A program made the translations under genes and the position numbers. Of a DNA stretch of 64,000 nucleotides, positions 17,294 to 23,818 are shown piece after piece. The notes under the pieces were generated by a model. That model saw only the letters and a program-made list of their open reading frames with translations, ran no database searches and was not told the origin of the DNA. This DNA comes from Vagococcus lutrae. GTDB taxonomy: Bacteria > Bacillota > Bacilli > Lactobacillales > Vagococcaceae. The stretch lies in NCBI RefSeq assembly GCF_003987555.1, contig NZ_NGJW01000002.1:166503-230502 (forward strand). The letters run 5' to 3'. Position 1 is the stretch's first letter. Every line of letters starts with the position of its first letter.

Positions 17294-17308
17294 ATTCTCA
17301 ATTAGAAT
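17294..17308. promoter_or_regulatory. Fur-box-like palindrome downstream of the fur promoter
   Basis: A 7-1-7 inverted repeat (ATTCTCA, A, TTAGAAT), six of seven positions symmetrical. It is between the fur promoter and its ribosome site. Confidence 0.6.
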
Positions 17309-17334
17309 TATTAACGTTTCACCAAATTAAACTC

Positions 17335-17363
17335 ATTATAATCTAAATCCACTGCTTAATCAA
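17335..17363 (-). promoter_or_regulatory. Promoter of fur
   Basis: Minus-strand -35 TTGATT (17358-17363) and -10 TATAAT (17335-17340), spacer 17. Confidence 0.85.
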
Positions 17364-17366
17364 GCG

Positions 17367-17381
17367 ATTCTCAATTAGATT
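17367..17381. promoter_or_regulatory. Second Fur-box-like palindrome, upstream of the fur -35
   Basis: The sequence ATTCTCAATTAGATT repeats the first twelve bases of the site at 17294-17308 and lies three bases upstream of the fur -35 box. It touches the stop codon of the MFS gene. Confidence 0.55.
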
Positions 17382-18607
17382 TACTGTGAAACATTCTCAT
17401 GTGTGCGCACGCTGCGAATCAAACTGACCATCCCTAAAAATGCTAAGATTGTTCCGAATATTAATAACGCTGTGACATCGCGCCATTCTAAGATATAGCC
17501 ACCAACAAAGCTCCCAATCACGTTCCCTAGAGTGACACAGGCCATCATATACGTTTGCCCTTTCACGCGGTCTAGTGCCGACATATTTTGATTGACATAG
17601 TGAGCATAGGCTGGTGTTAAAATAGCAAACGATAACCCTTGTAAAAGTTGTGCGGGTACAATAGCTAAAAGTTGACTGGCAAATAAATAAATCAAACTAC
17701 GAATGAAGAAAAAGACGACTGAAAACTGAATCAGTTTTTCAACCGAGACTTTTTTCTCTAAACGTTGAAAACCAAACATAACAGGAATTTCGCAAAATGC
17801 TGCGACAGCAATCGCCGTTCCCACTGCTGATGTTCCGCCACCTAAACGATGTAATATCTGTGGCAAGTAGACGTTAACAATTGTATGAAAAGAAAAAATA
17901 AAGGTCATTCCCAACATGAACAATGCCAGATTAGGATACTTTTTAAAAAGCGATGTTGCTTGAGATGAGTCGTTCATCTTTTCTTCATGAGTTGCAGTTT
18001 TCAAGGCTTGTTCAGCTAACTCTTCATGATGCCTTTCATCCTTTACAACAGGCAGGCGCCATAGTAACACCCAAAGTAACGCCATGCTTAATGTCGATAA
18101 GTTTGGAAGCCACTGTGTCGAATGTGTGGCTAACCATTGCCCTAAAATCAAAGAGGTCGTCGCAAATACTAGTGAACCAATTCCTCTAGAAAACGAAAAA
18201 GACATTGGCGTTCCCAAGTTAATGTACTCATAGATTAATGATGTCACTAATGGTTGTAAATTTAATAAAAAGATTAAGGATAAACAATATAAGAAAGATA
18301 AAAGTCCGTCTGAAAAAGTAAACCGTGCGAGTAAAAAGCTCGTGACTGTAATCAATGCCACAAAAAACATCATGAGTTTACGAACGGTCAGTCCTTTAAC
18401 GCTATCTAAAATACGCCCTGTTGAAAATTGAATCACGACCGACGAAAGACTAGCTAACGAGATAATCATCCCTATATGACCATCTGAAAAATCTTTAGAT
18501 AACAAGTAAACCGTTGCATAACCAGAAATAAAACAAAATGAAATCCAATATATCGCTTGTGTGACATGCAAATGCAAACGCGTTTGCATAGACGTAATGT
18601 CTGTCAT
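17381..18607 (-). CDS. Major facilitator superfamily transporter
   Basis: An integral membrane protein of about 408 residues with some twelve hydrophobic helices in two halves, separated by a charged cytoplasmic loop (DERHHEELAEQALKTATHEEK, near residue 200). The N-terminal half has the loop 2-3 motif region STGRILDSVKGLTVRK, as in the MFS_1-like/LacY-related sugar and 3-phenylpropionate permease group. The substrate is not evident. It sits just upstream of fur in the same direction; one Fur-box-like site touches its stop codon, which argues for control of fur rather than of this gene. The ATG at 18607 follows a GGGGGA ribosome site. Confidence 0.8.
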   Translation of the reverse strand: MTDITSMQTRLHLHVTQAIYWISFCFISGYATVYLLSKDFSDGHIGMIISLASLSSVVIQFSTGRILDSVKGLTVRKLMMFFVALITVTSFLLARFTFSDGLLSFLYCLSLIFLLNLQPLVTSLIYEYINLGTPMSFSFSRGIGSLVFATTSLILGQWLATHSTQWLPNLSTLSMALLWVLLWRLPVVKDERHHEELAEQALKTATHEEKMNDSSQATSLFKKYPNLALFMLGMTFIFSFHTIVNVYLPQILHRLGGGTSAVGTAIAVAAFCEIPVMFGFQRLEKKVSVEKLIQFSVVFFFIRSLIYLFASQLLAIVPAQLLQGLSFAILTPAYAHYVNQNMSALDRVKGQTYMMACVTLGNVIGSFVGGYILEWRDVTALLIFGTILAFLGMVSLIRSVRTHENVSQ

Positions 18608-18631
18608 TCTCTCTTCCCCCAATATCATGAG

Positions 18632-18661
18632 AAAAAGGAAGCCGAAGCAATCGTCTTCCTT
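18632..18661 (-). terminator. Terminator downstream of cvfB
   Basis: Arms 18635-18641 and 18655-18661 followed on the minus strand by TTTTTC. It separates cvfB from the MFS gene. Confidence 0.7.
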
Positions 18662-18667
18662 TGTAAA

Positions 18668-19525
18668 TTATTTTTTAATTAAATACGTTTTTCCGTTCTC
18701 TTGCTTAATTTTCCCTTGCTTCATTAACGATCCTAAAGCACGTTTAAATTGTCCTTTGCTAATCGCAAACATTTGCTTAATCTCTTCAGGTGTCGATTTG
18801 TCTGAATAGGGAATCACGCCATCTCTTGATTGTTCCAAGAAGGTTAAAATCATCATCGCGTCATCACTGATAACTTCGTGAGCGCGCGGTTTTAACGATA
18901 AGTTTAACATGCCATCTGGACGCACTCCAATAACACGTGCTTTAACCTCTTCACCTAAACGCGGTTCTTGTTCACGCTCATCTGGATGAATAAAACCAAG
19001 ATGATAATCTTCTGTTAAGACAAACGTACCGACCAGTTTTGTCCGATAAACGATCGCCAAAACATCTTTATTATGCATATCCTCTGTTGCCACTCGGCTC
19101 AAACTGTGAATGTACTCGTCCTCAGCTAAACTTGCCCACATACGATTTTTATCATCGACACGCAAGGTCACACAAAGTTTATCCCCTTTTTTAGGCCATA
19201 GTTCACGCATTTCAGATAGTTCATCTAAAGATAACGCCATCTCCTTGTCCGGTAATCCAATATCAACAAAAGCACCTAAATCACGACGTGTTGCCACCAC
19301 TTCACCAAAAGCATATTGTCCTTGACGAATAGCTGGTATTTCCGTTGTCATACGATAGTCCCCTTGTTGGTTAACATATCCAAACCCTTCAACCGCTTCG
19401 CCTAATTCATGTTCCCCTTCGCTTTTATCTAAGCGAAAAGTAATCCCTTGTTTTTGAATAAAATAAGAGTGTTCATTTTCATCGGTCACTAGACCTGTAA
19501 ATGTTGTCCCTAAAAGTTCTTTCAT
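18668..19525 (-). CDS. cvfB: S1 RNA-binding protein CvfB
   Basis: CvfB-family proteins (about 285 residues here) bind RNA through tandem S1 domains and affect virulence-gene expression in Staphylococcus and Streptococcus. Visible S1 units include VVATRRDLGAFVDIGLPDKEM and LGFIHPDEREQEPRLGEEVK; the C-terminal 60 residues form a winged helix (TPEEIKQMFAISKGQFKRAL). The ATG at 19525 (MKELLGTT) has GAGGA six bases upstream. It is followed by a terminator and stands alone. Confidence 0.88.
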   Translation of the reverse strand: MKELLGTTFTGLVTDENEHSYFIQKQGITFRLDKSEGEHELGEAVEGFGYVNQQGDYRMTTEIPAIRQGQYAFGEVVATRRDLGAFVDIGLPDKEMALSLDELSEMRELWPKKGDKLCVTLRVDDKNRMWASLAEDEYIHSLSRVATEDMHNKDVLAIVYRTKLVGTFVLTEDYHLGFIHPDEREQEPRLGEEVKARVIGVRPDGMLNLSLKPRAHEVISDDAMMILTFLEQSRDGVIPYSDKSTPEEIKQMFAISKGQFKRALGSLMKQGKIKQENGKTYLIKK

Positions 19526-19578
19526 AATTTCCTCAGTCCATTCCTTAAAGTAGCTATTATTATAACATATCCTACCGA

Positions 19579-19908
19579 TTAGGACACGAAGAATCGTAAA
19601 AGCGCCATACTTATCATCCCAACAAGCACGGTCCACATTAAGTTTTTCGTTAAAATACTAACTAACAATGTCGGTATCGTTGCTATGAGTTTTAAACTAT
19701 CAACCGTCAAACGTCCGACATCATTTAAACTAATAAATGACTGCGTTAATAAAGCGACTAAAATAGCAATAGGTAAAAAAGACAAGAATTTTTGGCTCTT
19801 AGGTGAAAAACTCATTTTTGAAGAAAGTAAAAACGGTAGCACACGTGGTACCCAAGTCACAAGTGCTGCCAATATGATTAAAATAACTATTTCAATTCTT
19901 AGACTCAT
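19579..19908 (-). CDS. azlD: AzlD-family branched-chain amino acid exporter small subunit
   Basis: A 109-residue protein with about four membrane helices, typical of AzlD. With AzlC it exports branched-chain amino acids or analogues, as shown for AzlCD/BrnFE. The segment AALVTWVPRVLPFLL near the N-terminus is characteristic. It overlaps azlC by 17 bases, so the two are translationally coupled. No separate terminator is clear before cvfB. Confidence 0.9.
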   Translation of the reverse strand: MSLRIEIVILIILAALVTWVPRVLPFLLSSKMSFSPKSQKFLSFLPIAILVALLTQSFISLNDVGRLTVDSLKLIATIPTLLVSILTKNLMWTVLVGMISMALLRFFVS

Positions 19909-20605
19909 CGACTTGCACCCCCATAAAACATCCTATCAATGTCGCAACGATGACACTCATTTCAGCTGATAACAACCACTGACTGACGATAAACGTCACC
20001 ACCACACTTATTATAACGATGATAGTTGCCCGACGTTTAACTCGCATAAAAGACTCCGCTTGCAATGTAACCAATCCGATAAACATCGCTGTAATCGCAA
20101 AATCTAACCCAAAAATTTCAGGATTGGGAATGACCGATCCTAACAAAGCACCTATCGCTGTTGAAACCACCCACGTAATATACGCCATAATATTTAATCC
20201 ATGTACCCATGCTGTATTAATAGCTTCTTTATTTTGAATAGCTGTCATCAAGACGCCATAAGATTCATCCGTTAACAAACTGCCAATTCCCACGCGATGC
20301 GCGAGTGTTGCTTCTTTAAAATGAAAAGATACGGAAAGACTCATTAATAAATGACGGAAATTTACAAGAAAAGTCGCTAGCACCATACTTGATAGTGACG
20401 CTCCCGACAAGAGTAACCCACTAATAACAAACTGAGAGCTACCCCCATATATTAATAATGACATCAGCGTTACCTCTAGTACGCTTAAGCCTGCTCCTTT
20501 GCCAACAATTCCAGCAGCTAAGCCAATCCCAACATAGCCAAGAACAGTTGGCAAGCAAGCCTTGACACCATCTTCAAAAGTATACGATTGGGTAATTTTC
20601 TGCAT
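19892..20605 (-). CDS. azlC: AzlC-family branched-chain amino acid exporter large subunit
   Basis: A 237-residue membrane protein with the AzlC signature near the N-terminus (CLPTVLGYVGIGLAAGIVGK, then SLLIYGGSSQFV). It forms the exporter with AzlD. AAGGAG lies just before the ATG at 20605. A terminator hairpin from the upstream purine permease gene ends only about 20 bases before azlC, leaving little room for a promoter, so azlCD must use read-through or a promoter overlapping that hairpin. Confidence 0.9.
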   Translation of the reverse strand: MQKITQSYTFEDGVKACLPTVLGYVGIGLAAGIVGKGAGLSVLEVTLMSLLIYGGSSQFVISGLLLSGASLSSMVLATFLVNFRHLLMSLSVSFHFKEATLAHRVGIGSLLTDESYGVLMTAIQNKEAINTAWVHGLNIMAYITWVVSTAIGALLGSVIPNPEIFGLDFAITAMFIGLVTLQAESFMRVKRRATIIVIISVVVTFIVSQWLLSAEMSVIVATLIGCFMGVQVDESKN

Positions 20606-20624
20606 TTTCTCGTCACTCCTTCAT

Positions 20625-20656
20625 GAAAAAAATCTCACTAATTTATAGTGAGATTT
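20625..20656 (-). terminator. Terminator downstream of the NCS2 permease
   Basis: Arms 20631-20640 and 20647-20655, with a T run on the minus strand. It lies almost against the azlC ribosome site. Confidence 0.8.
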
Positions 20657-20679
20657 TAATTTTATCATATTTTGAATGA

Positions 20680-22116
20680 TTATAGTACTGCTAAAATGAC
20701 GAAGTTTAAAATGAATAGGCCAGTGACAATCCATAAAATAGGACTGATTTCTTTCGCTTTCCCTTTTACAACTTTCAATAAAACATAGAAGATAAATCCA
20801 ACAGCAATTCCGTAAGAAATACTAAAAGATAAGCCCATAAAAATAGAAGCAAAAAACGCTGGAACCGCTTCTTCTAATGATGACCAGTTGATTTCTTTAA
20901 ATGAAGCTAACATCATGACACCTACAACAATTAGAGCAGGCGCGGTTGCTTGAGGCGGTACTACACCAATAATCGGTGCAAATAAACTACTTAATAAAAA
21001 TAGAATTGCTACAACAACAGATGTTAGACCAGTACGTCCACCTGCACCAATACCCGCTGCACTTTCAACGAAAGTCGTCGTATTAGACGTTCCAAAAACA
21101 GCTCCGATACTTGTCGCAATCGCATCAGCGAACAATGCACGGTCCATCTTAGAATTAAGTCCTTTACTGTCTTCCAGTGCTTCTTCATCCTCTTGACTAA
21201 AAATACCAGTGCGTCGACCTGTTCCAATAAATGTTCCAATCGTATCAAATGTGTCCGATAAACTAAATGCCAAAATCGTCATTAATACTTGTGGAATTTT
21301 AGCTTTGTCAGTAAATAGACTTGGCAATCCTTCTGCACCAAATGCTGCACCAAATGTTGTTTTTAATTCTTTAATCGAACTACTTAAAGAATTTGATTCA
21401 AAATCAATCGCTGAAACGTCTACGACATTCATCATCATCCCTACAAGAGTCGTCCCGATAATCCCAATTAAAATCGCACCTTTGACATCTAATACGACTA
21501 ATACAATTGTAAGTAATAAGCCGATCACCGCTAAAATAACTTCTGGATGATTAAAAGTCGTTAAACTTGGCACGATACCACCATTCATAAAAACATTTGT
21601 TACTTCACCGTCTTCAACGACAGCATGTGTAATGGCACCTTGATCCGCTGAAAAACTTAATAAGTTGGCACTTTTTAAACCTGCATAGGCAACAAAAATC
21701 CCGATACCGCCACCGATTGCATGTTGTAAACTCTCTGGAATTGCTCGAATAATCAATTTTCTTATACGAGTAACTGTAATAATAATATTAATAATTCCAC
21801 ATAAAAATACCATGCCTAAAGCTTGTTGCCACGTATATCCTAATCCGATAACTACCGTAAAAGTAAAGAACGCGTTGAGTCCCATACCCGGTGCTTGAGC
21901 ATACGGCACATTAGCGAACAACCCCATAATCAATGTACCAATCGCTGCCGCTATAATCGTCGCAAGAAACACCGCCTGAAACGGCATGCCTGAGATAGCC
22001 AGAATTGACGGGTTAACGAATAAAATATAACTCATCGCAAAGAAGGTCGTAAAACCTGCCATTACCTCTGTCCCTATTGTCGTACCATTTTCCTTTAGCT
22101 TAAAAAACTTTTCCAT
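20680..22116 (-). CDS. NCS2-family purine permease (PbuG/PbuO-like)
   Basis: A proton-coupled nucleobase transporter of 478 residues with about 12-14 membrane spans. The AzgA-type NCS2 motifs are clear: GTEVMAGFTTFFAMSYILFVNP at the start, APGMGLNAFFTFTVV, FVESAAGIGAGGRTGLTSVV. This subfamily carries hypoxanthine, guanine or adenine. A PurBox-like site and promoter lie upstream, which supports a purine substrate. The ATG at 22116 has AAAGGAG eleven bases upstream; in-frame codons farther upstream lack a ribosome site. Confidence 0.9.
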   Translation of the reverse strand: MEKFFKLKENGTTIGTEVMAGFTTFFAMSYILFVNPSILAISGMPFQAVFLATIIAAAIGTLIMGLFANVPYAQAPGMGLNAFFTFTVVIGLGYTWQQALGMVFLCGIINIIITVTRIRKLIIRAIPESLQHAIGGGIGIFVAYAGLKSANLLSFSADQGAITHAVVEDGEVTNVFMNGGIVPSLTTFNHPEVILAVIGLLLTIVLVVLDVKGAILIGIIGTTLVGMMMNVVDVSAIDFESNSLSSSIKELKTTFGAAFGAEGLPSLFTDKAKIPQVLMTILAFSLSDTFDTIGTFIGTGRRTGIFSQEDEEALEDSKGLNSKMDRALFADAIATSIGAVFGTSNTTTFVESAAGIGAGGRTGLTSVVVAILFLLSSLFAPIIGVVPPQATAPALIVVGVMMLASFKEINWSSLEEAVPAFFASIFMGLSFSISYGIAVGFIFYVLLKVVKGKAKEISPILWIVTGLFILNFVILAVL

Positions 22117-22174
22117 GTTAGACTTTTCTCCTTTTGTGCTATGACGCACATTTTTGATTAATCTTTACATTTAC

Positions 22175-22203
22175 ACTATAAGACTAAGTTTTTAATCAAG
22201 CAA
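22175..22203 (-). promoter_or_regulatory. Promoter of the NCS2 purine permease
   Basis: Minus-strand -35 TTGCTT (22198-22203) and -10 TATAGT (22175-22180), spacer 17. Start of transcription near 22168. Confidence 0.7.
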
Positions 22204-22237
22204 GCTTTTTCTTCACTTTAAATCATTTTTTAATGTT

Positions 22238-22250
22238 ATTGTTCGTATTT
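22238..22250 (-). promoter_or_regulatory. PurBox-like site
   Basis: Minus-strand AAATACGAACAAT matches the lactococcal PurBox consensus AWWWCCGAACWWT at 12 of 13 positions. Its centre lies about 76 bases before the predicted transcription start, the position known for PurR-activated promoters in Lactococcus. Confidence 0.6.
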
Positions 22251-22359
22251 CAATCGTTTTCACTTATTTTTATAAGGTGTATCAATAAAATGGAGATAAA
22301 AAGTTAATATTTTAAAGGTTAATCTCTAATCAAAATAATCTACTCTCATTGTTAAATAA

Positions 22360-22401
22360 TGAACGTTTAAACTTGACAGTCTGTGAACGTTTGTATAAGA
22401 T
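22360..22401 (+). promoter_or_regulatory. Promoter of the ECF gene with two direct repeats
   Basis: -35 TTGACA (22373-22378) and -10 TAAGAT (22396-22401), spacer 17. The nonamer TGAACGTTT occurs at 22360-22368 and again at 22384-22392, 24 bases apart, one copy upstream of the -35 and one inside the spacer, as expected of a repressor site. Confidence 0.65.
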
Positions 22402-22434
22402 TATCACAACAATATAAATGGAGGGATTCATCTC

Positions 22435-23028
22435 ATGTCCAATAGTTCTGTCAAACGCTTAACGTTCTCGGCCATCTTAGTCGCTCTAGGGATTTTAATT
22501 CCAATGGTTATGCCTGTCAAAGTGGTTATTGGTCCAGCATCCTTTACACTAGCGAGTCATGTTCCGACTTTTCTAGCCATGTTCATTTCGCCCCAAGTCG
22601 CTGTCATCGTCGCTTTAGGGACTGCCTTTGGTTTCTTTTTAACCACGCCCGTGATTATCGCGTTTCGTGCTCTTTCTCATGTGATTTTCGCCTATCTAGG
22701 TGCTGTTTACTTGCAGAAACATCCTAATATCGTAATGAACCGCAAGCAATTTTTTATGTTTAATGCTGTTATCGGTGTGATTCATGCTGTTGTGGAGTTA
22801 GCTGTCGTCAGTGTATTCTTCTTTGCAGGTAATATGAGTGCCGCAACCTATGAACACAGTTTTCTATATGTTGTAGTCGGTTTAATCGGAGTCGGTGGAT
22901 TTATTCATAGTATGATTGATTACAGTATCGCATTTTATTTAGGAAAAACACTTAGCAAACAGTTCGATTTCCCTGTTTTTACGCAAGCAAAATCTAAAGA
23001 AAAAGAATTATCTTCTATCACATTTTAA
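22435..23028 (+). CDS. ECF transporter substrate-binding component, probably niacin (NiaX-like)
   Basis: A 197-residue membrane protein of the ECF S-component fold: six hydrophobic helices, beginning VKRLTFSAILVALGILIPMV and followed by GPASFTLASHVPTFLAMFIS. This resembles the predicted niacin S components (NiaX) of Lactobacillales; I recall the pattern and cannot run a search, so the vitamin is tentative. It would work with the shared EcfAA'T module encoded elsewhere. GGAGGG is eight bases before the ATG. The promoter has twin repeats that could bind a repressor. A strong terminator follows. Confidence 0.8.
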   Translation: MSNSSVKRLTFSAILVALGILIPMVMPVKVVIGPASFTLASHVPTFLAMFISPQVAVIVALGTAFGFFLTTPVIIAFRALSHVIFAYLGAVYLQKHPNIVMNRKQFFMFNAVIGVIHAVVELAVVSVFFFAGNMSAATYEHSFLYVVVGLIGVGGFIHSMIDYSIAFYLGKTLSKQFDFPVFTQAKSKEKELSSITF

Positions 23029-23066
23029 TCAAGTTTGAACTCTTTCAATAGTAACAATATATTTTA

Positions 23067-23110
23067 AAGGCCTGATGAATTTTTTAATTCAACAGGCCTT
23101 TTTATTTTTT
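23067..23110 (+). terminator. Terminator of the ECF gene
   Basis: Fifteen-base arms (23067-23081 and 23086-23100, one mismatch) followed by TTTATTTTTT. Confidence 0.92.
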
Positions 23111-23197
23111 ATGTTTCATCAAAAGAGTTATTTACGATAGGTTCTCATGTCTTCACTCGTTTCTTGTCAAAATAATTCTTACTGATTGAATAGAATC

Positions 23198-23617
23198 TTA
23201 TTTTATTCGGTATATTGCAGCATTATTTAGGTTTCTTTTGATTTTATCATTTATTTTAACAACTTCTACCTCTTTAAAATCAGGATGATGACCAACAACT
23301 TTAGCAAAATTCTTCCCAATCTTTGCCCTTATAATACTAGGTCGACCAGAGTAAGTCATTTCGATTTCACTAAATGTTTTAGACGCTCTAAGTAAATCAA
23401 ATTCTTCTCCTGTTTTTTTCGACTCAATAAAATCCTTAATCTCTTGAAATATTATTGAATTTAATTCTGTTTCTGACAAAGATGTTTCTGGAACCAATCC
23501 ATAGTGTCTTTTTAAAAGATCATTTACAAGCATGCTCATCGTAACGCCATATCGTTTTGCATCTTTATCTAATGCTTTTAAAAGATCCTTATCCGGATAA
23601 AACTGTACTCTACTCAT
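23198..23617 (-). CDS. Ribbon-helix-helix DNA-binding protein, autoregulated, function unknown
   Basis: I do not recognise the full-length family. The N-terminal 45 residues look like a ribbon-helix-helix domain: strand SRVQFYPDKD, then helix LLKALDKDAKRYG and helix TMSMLVNDLLKRHYG. A middle acidic helix (residues about 52-80) leads to a C-terminal beta-rich segment (MTYSGRPSIIRAKIGKNFAK to AAIYRIK). That layout suits an orphan regulator or an antitoxin-like protein, but no toxin gene is adjacent. The ATG at 23617 has AAGGAG six bases upstream. Two matched palindromes surround its promoter, strong evidence of autoregulation. It stands alone between the copper operon and the ECF gene. Confidence 0.75.
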   Translation of the reverse strand: MSRVQFYPDKDLLKALDKDAKRYGVTMSMLVNDLLKRHYGLVPETSLSETELNSIIFQEIKDFIESKKTGEEFDLLRASKTFSEIEMTYSGRPSIIRAKIGKNFAKVVGHHPDFKEVEVVKINDKIKRNLNNAAIYRIK

Positions 23618-23643
23618 AGCGCTCTCCTTCTCTTCACGACTTT

Positions 23644-23664
23644 TAGTGGTGGTGTTTACCACTA
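23644..23664. promoter_or_regulatory. Operator 1 of the RHH gene
   Basis: TAGTGGT, seven bases, ACCACTA, a perfect inverted repeat that extends to ten-base arms (23641-23650 and 23658-23667). It is just downstream of the -10 box. Confidence 0.75.
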
Positions 23665-23670
23665 AAACTT

Positions 23671-23700
23671 AGTATAACAACTTTTTAGTAGTAGAGTCAA
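23671..23700 (-). promoter_or_regulatory. Promoter of the RHH gene
   Basis: Minus-strand -35 TTGACT (23695-23700) and -10 TATACT (23671-23676), spacer 18. The -35 lies inside operator 2. Confidence 0.8.
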
Positions 23701-23706
23701 CCACTA
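23686..23706. promoter_or_regulatory. Operator 2 of the RHH gene
   Basis: TAGTAGT, seven bases, ACCACTA, the same geometry as operator 1 with one half-site change. The two centres are 42 bases apart, four helical turns. Confidence 0.7.
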
Positions 23707-23737
23707 TATTATTAACATTCTTCTATTACCCTTAAAT

Positions 23738-23777
23738 AAAAAGGTGAATGAAACGACTTCGTTCCATTCACCTTTTT
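23738..23777 (-). terminator. Terminator of the cop operon
   Basis: Long hairpin with 13-base outer arms and A and T runs on both flanks. It resembles the hairpin next to the ISL3 transposase at 63689-63720. Confidence 0.88.
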
Positions 23778-23818
23778 ATGTTGACTTATCGAAATTATTT
23801 TATAAATAGTTATTTTTT

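Larger units (their letters stand above)
22117..22434. other. Divergent intergenic region between NCS2 permease and ECF gene
   Basis: This 318-base stretch holds two divergent promoters, a PurBox-like site for the permease and a pair of direct repeats around the ECF promoter. I see no purine riboswitch: the conserved aptamer loops are absent on both strands. Confidence 0.75.

Noticed and set aside
22117..22434. Purine riboswitch upstream of the NCS2 permease
   Set aside because: The conserved aptamer loops and junction are absent on both strands; the PurBox explains regulation better.
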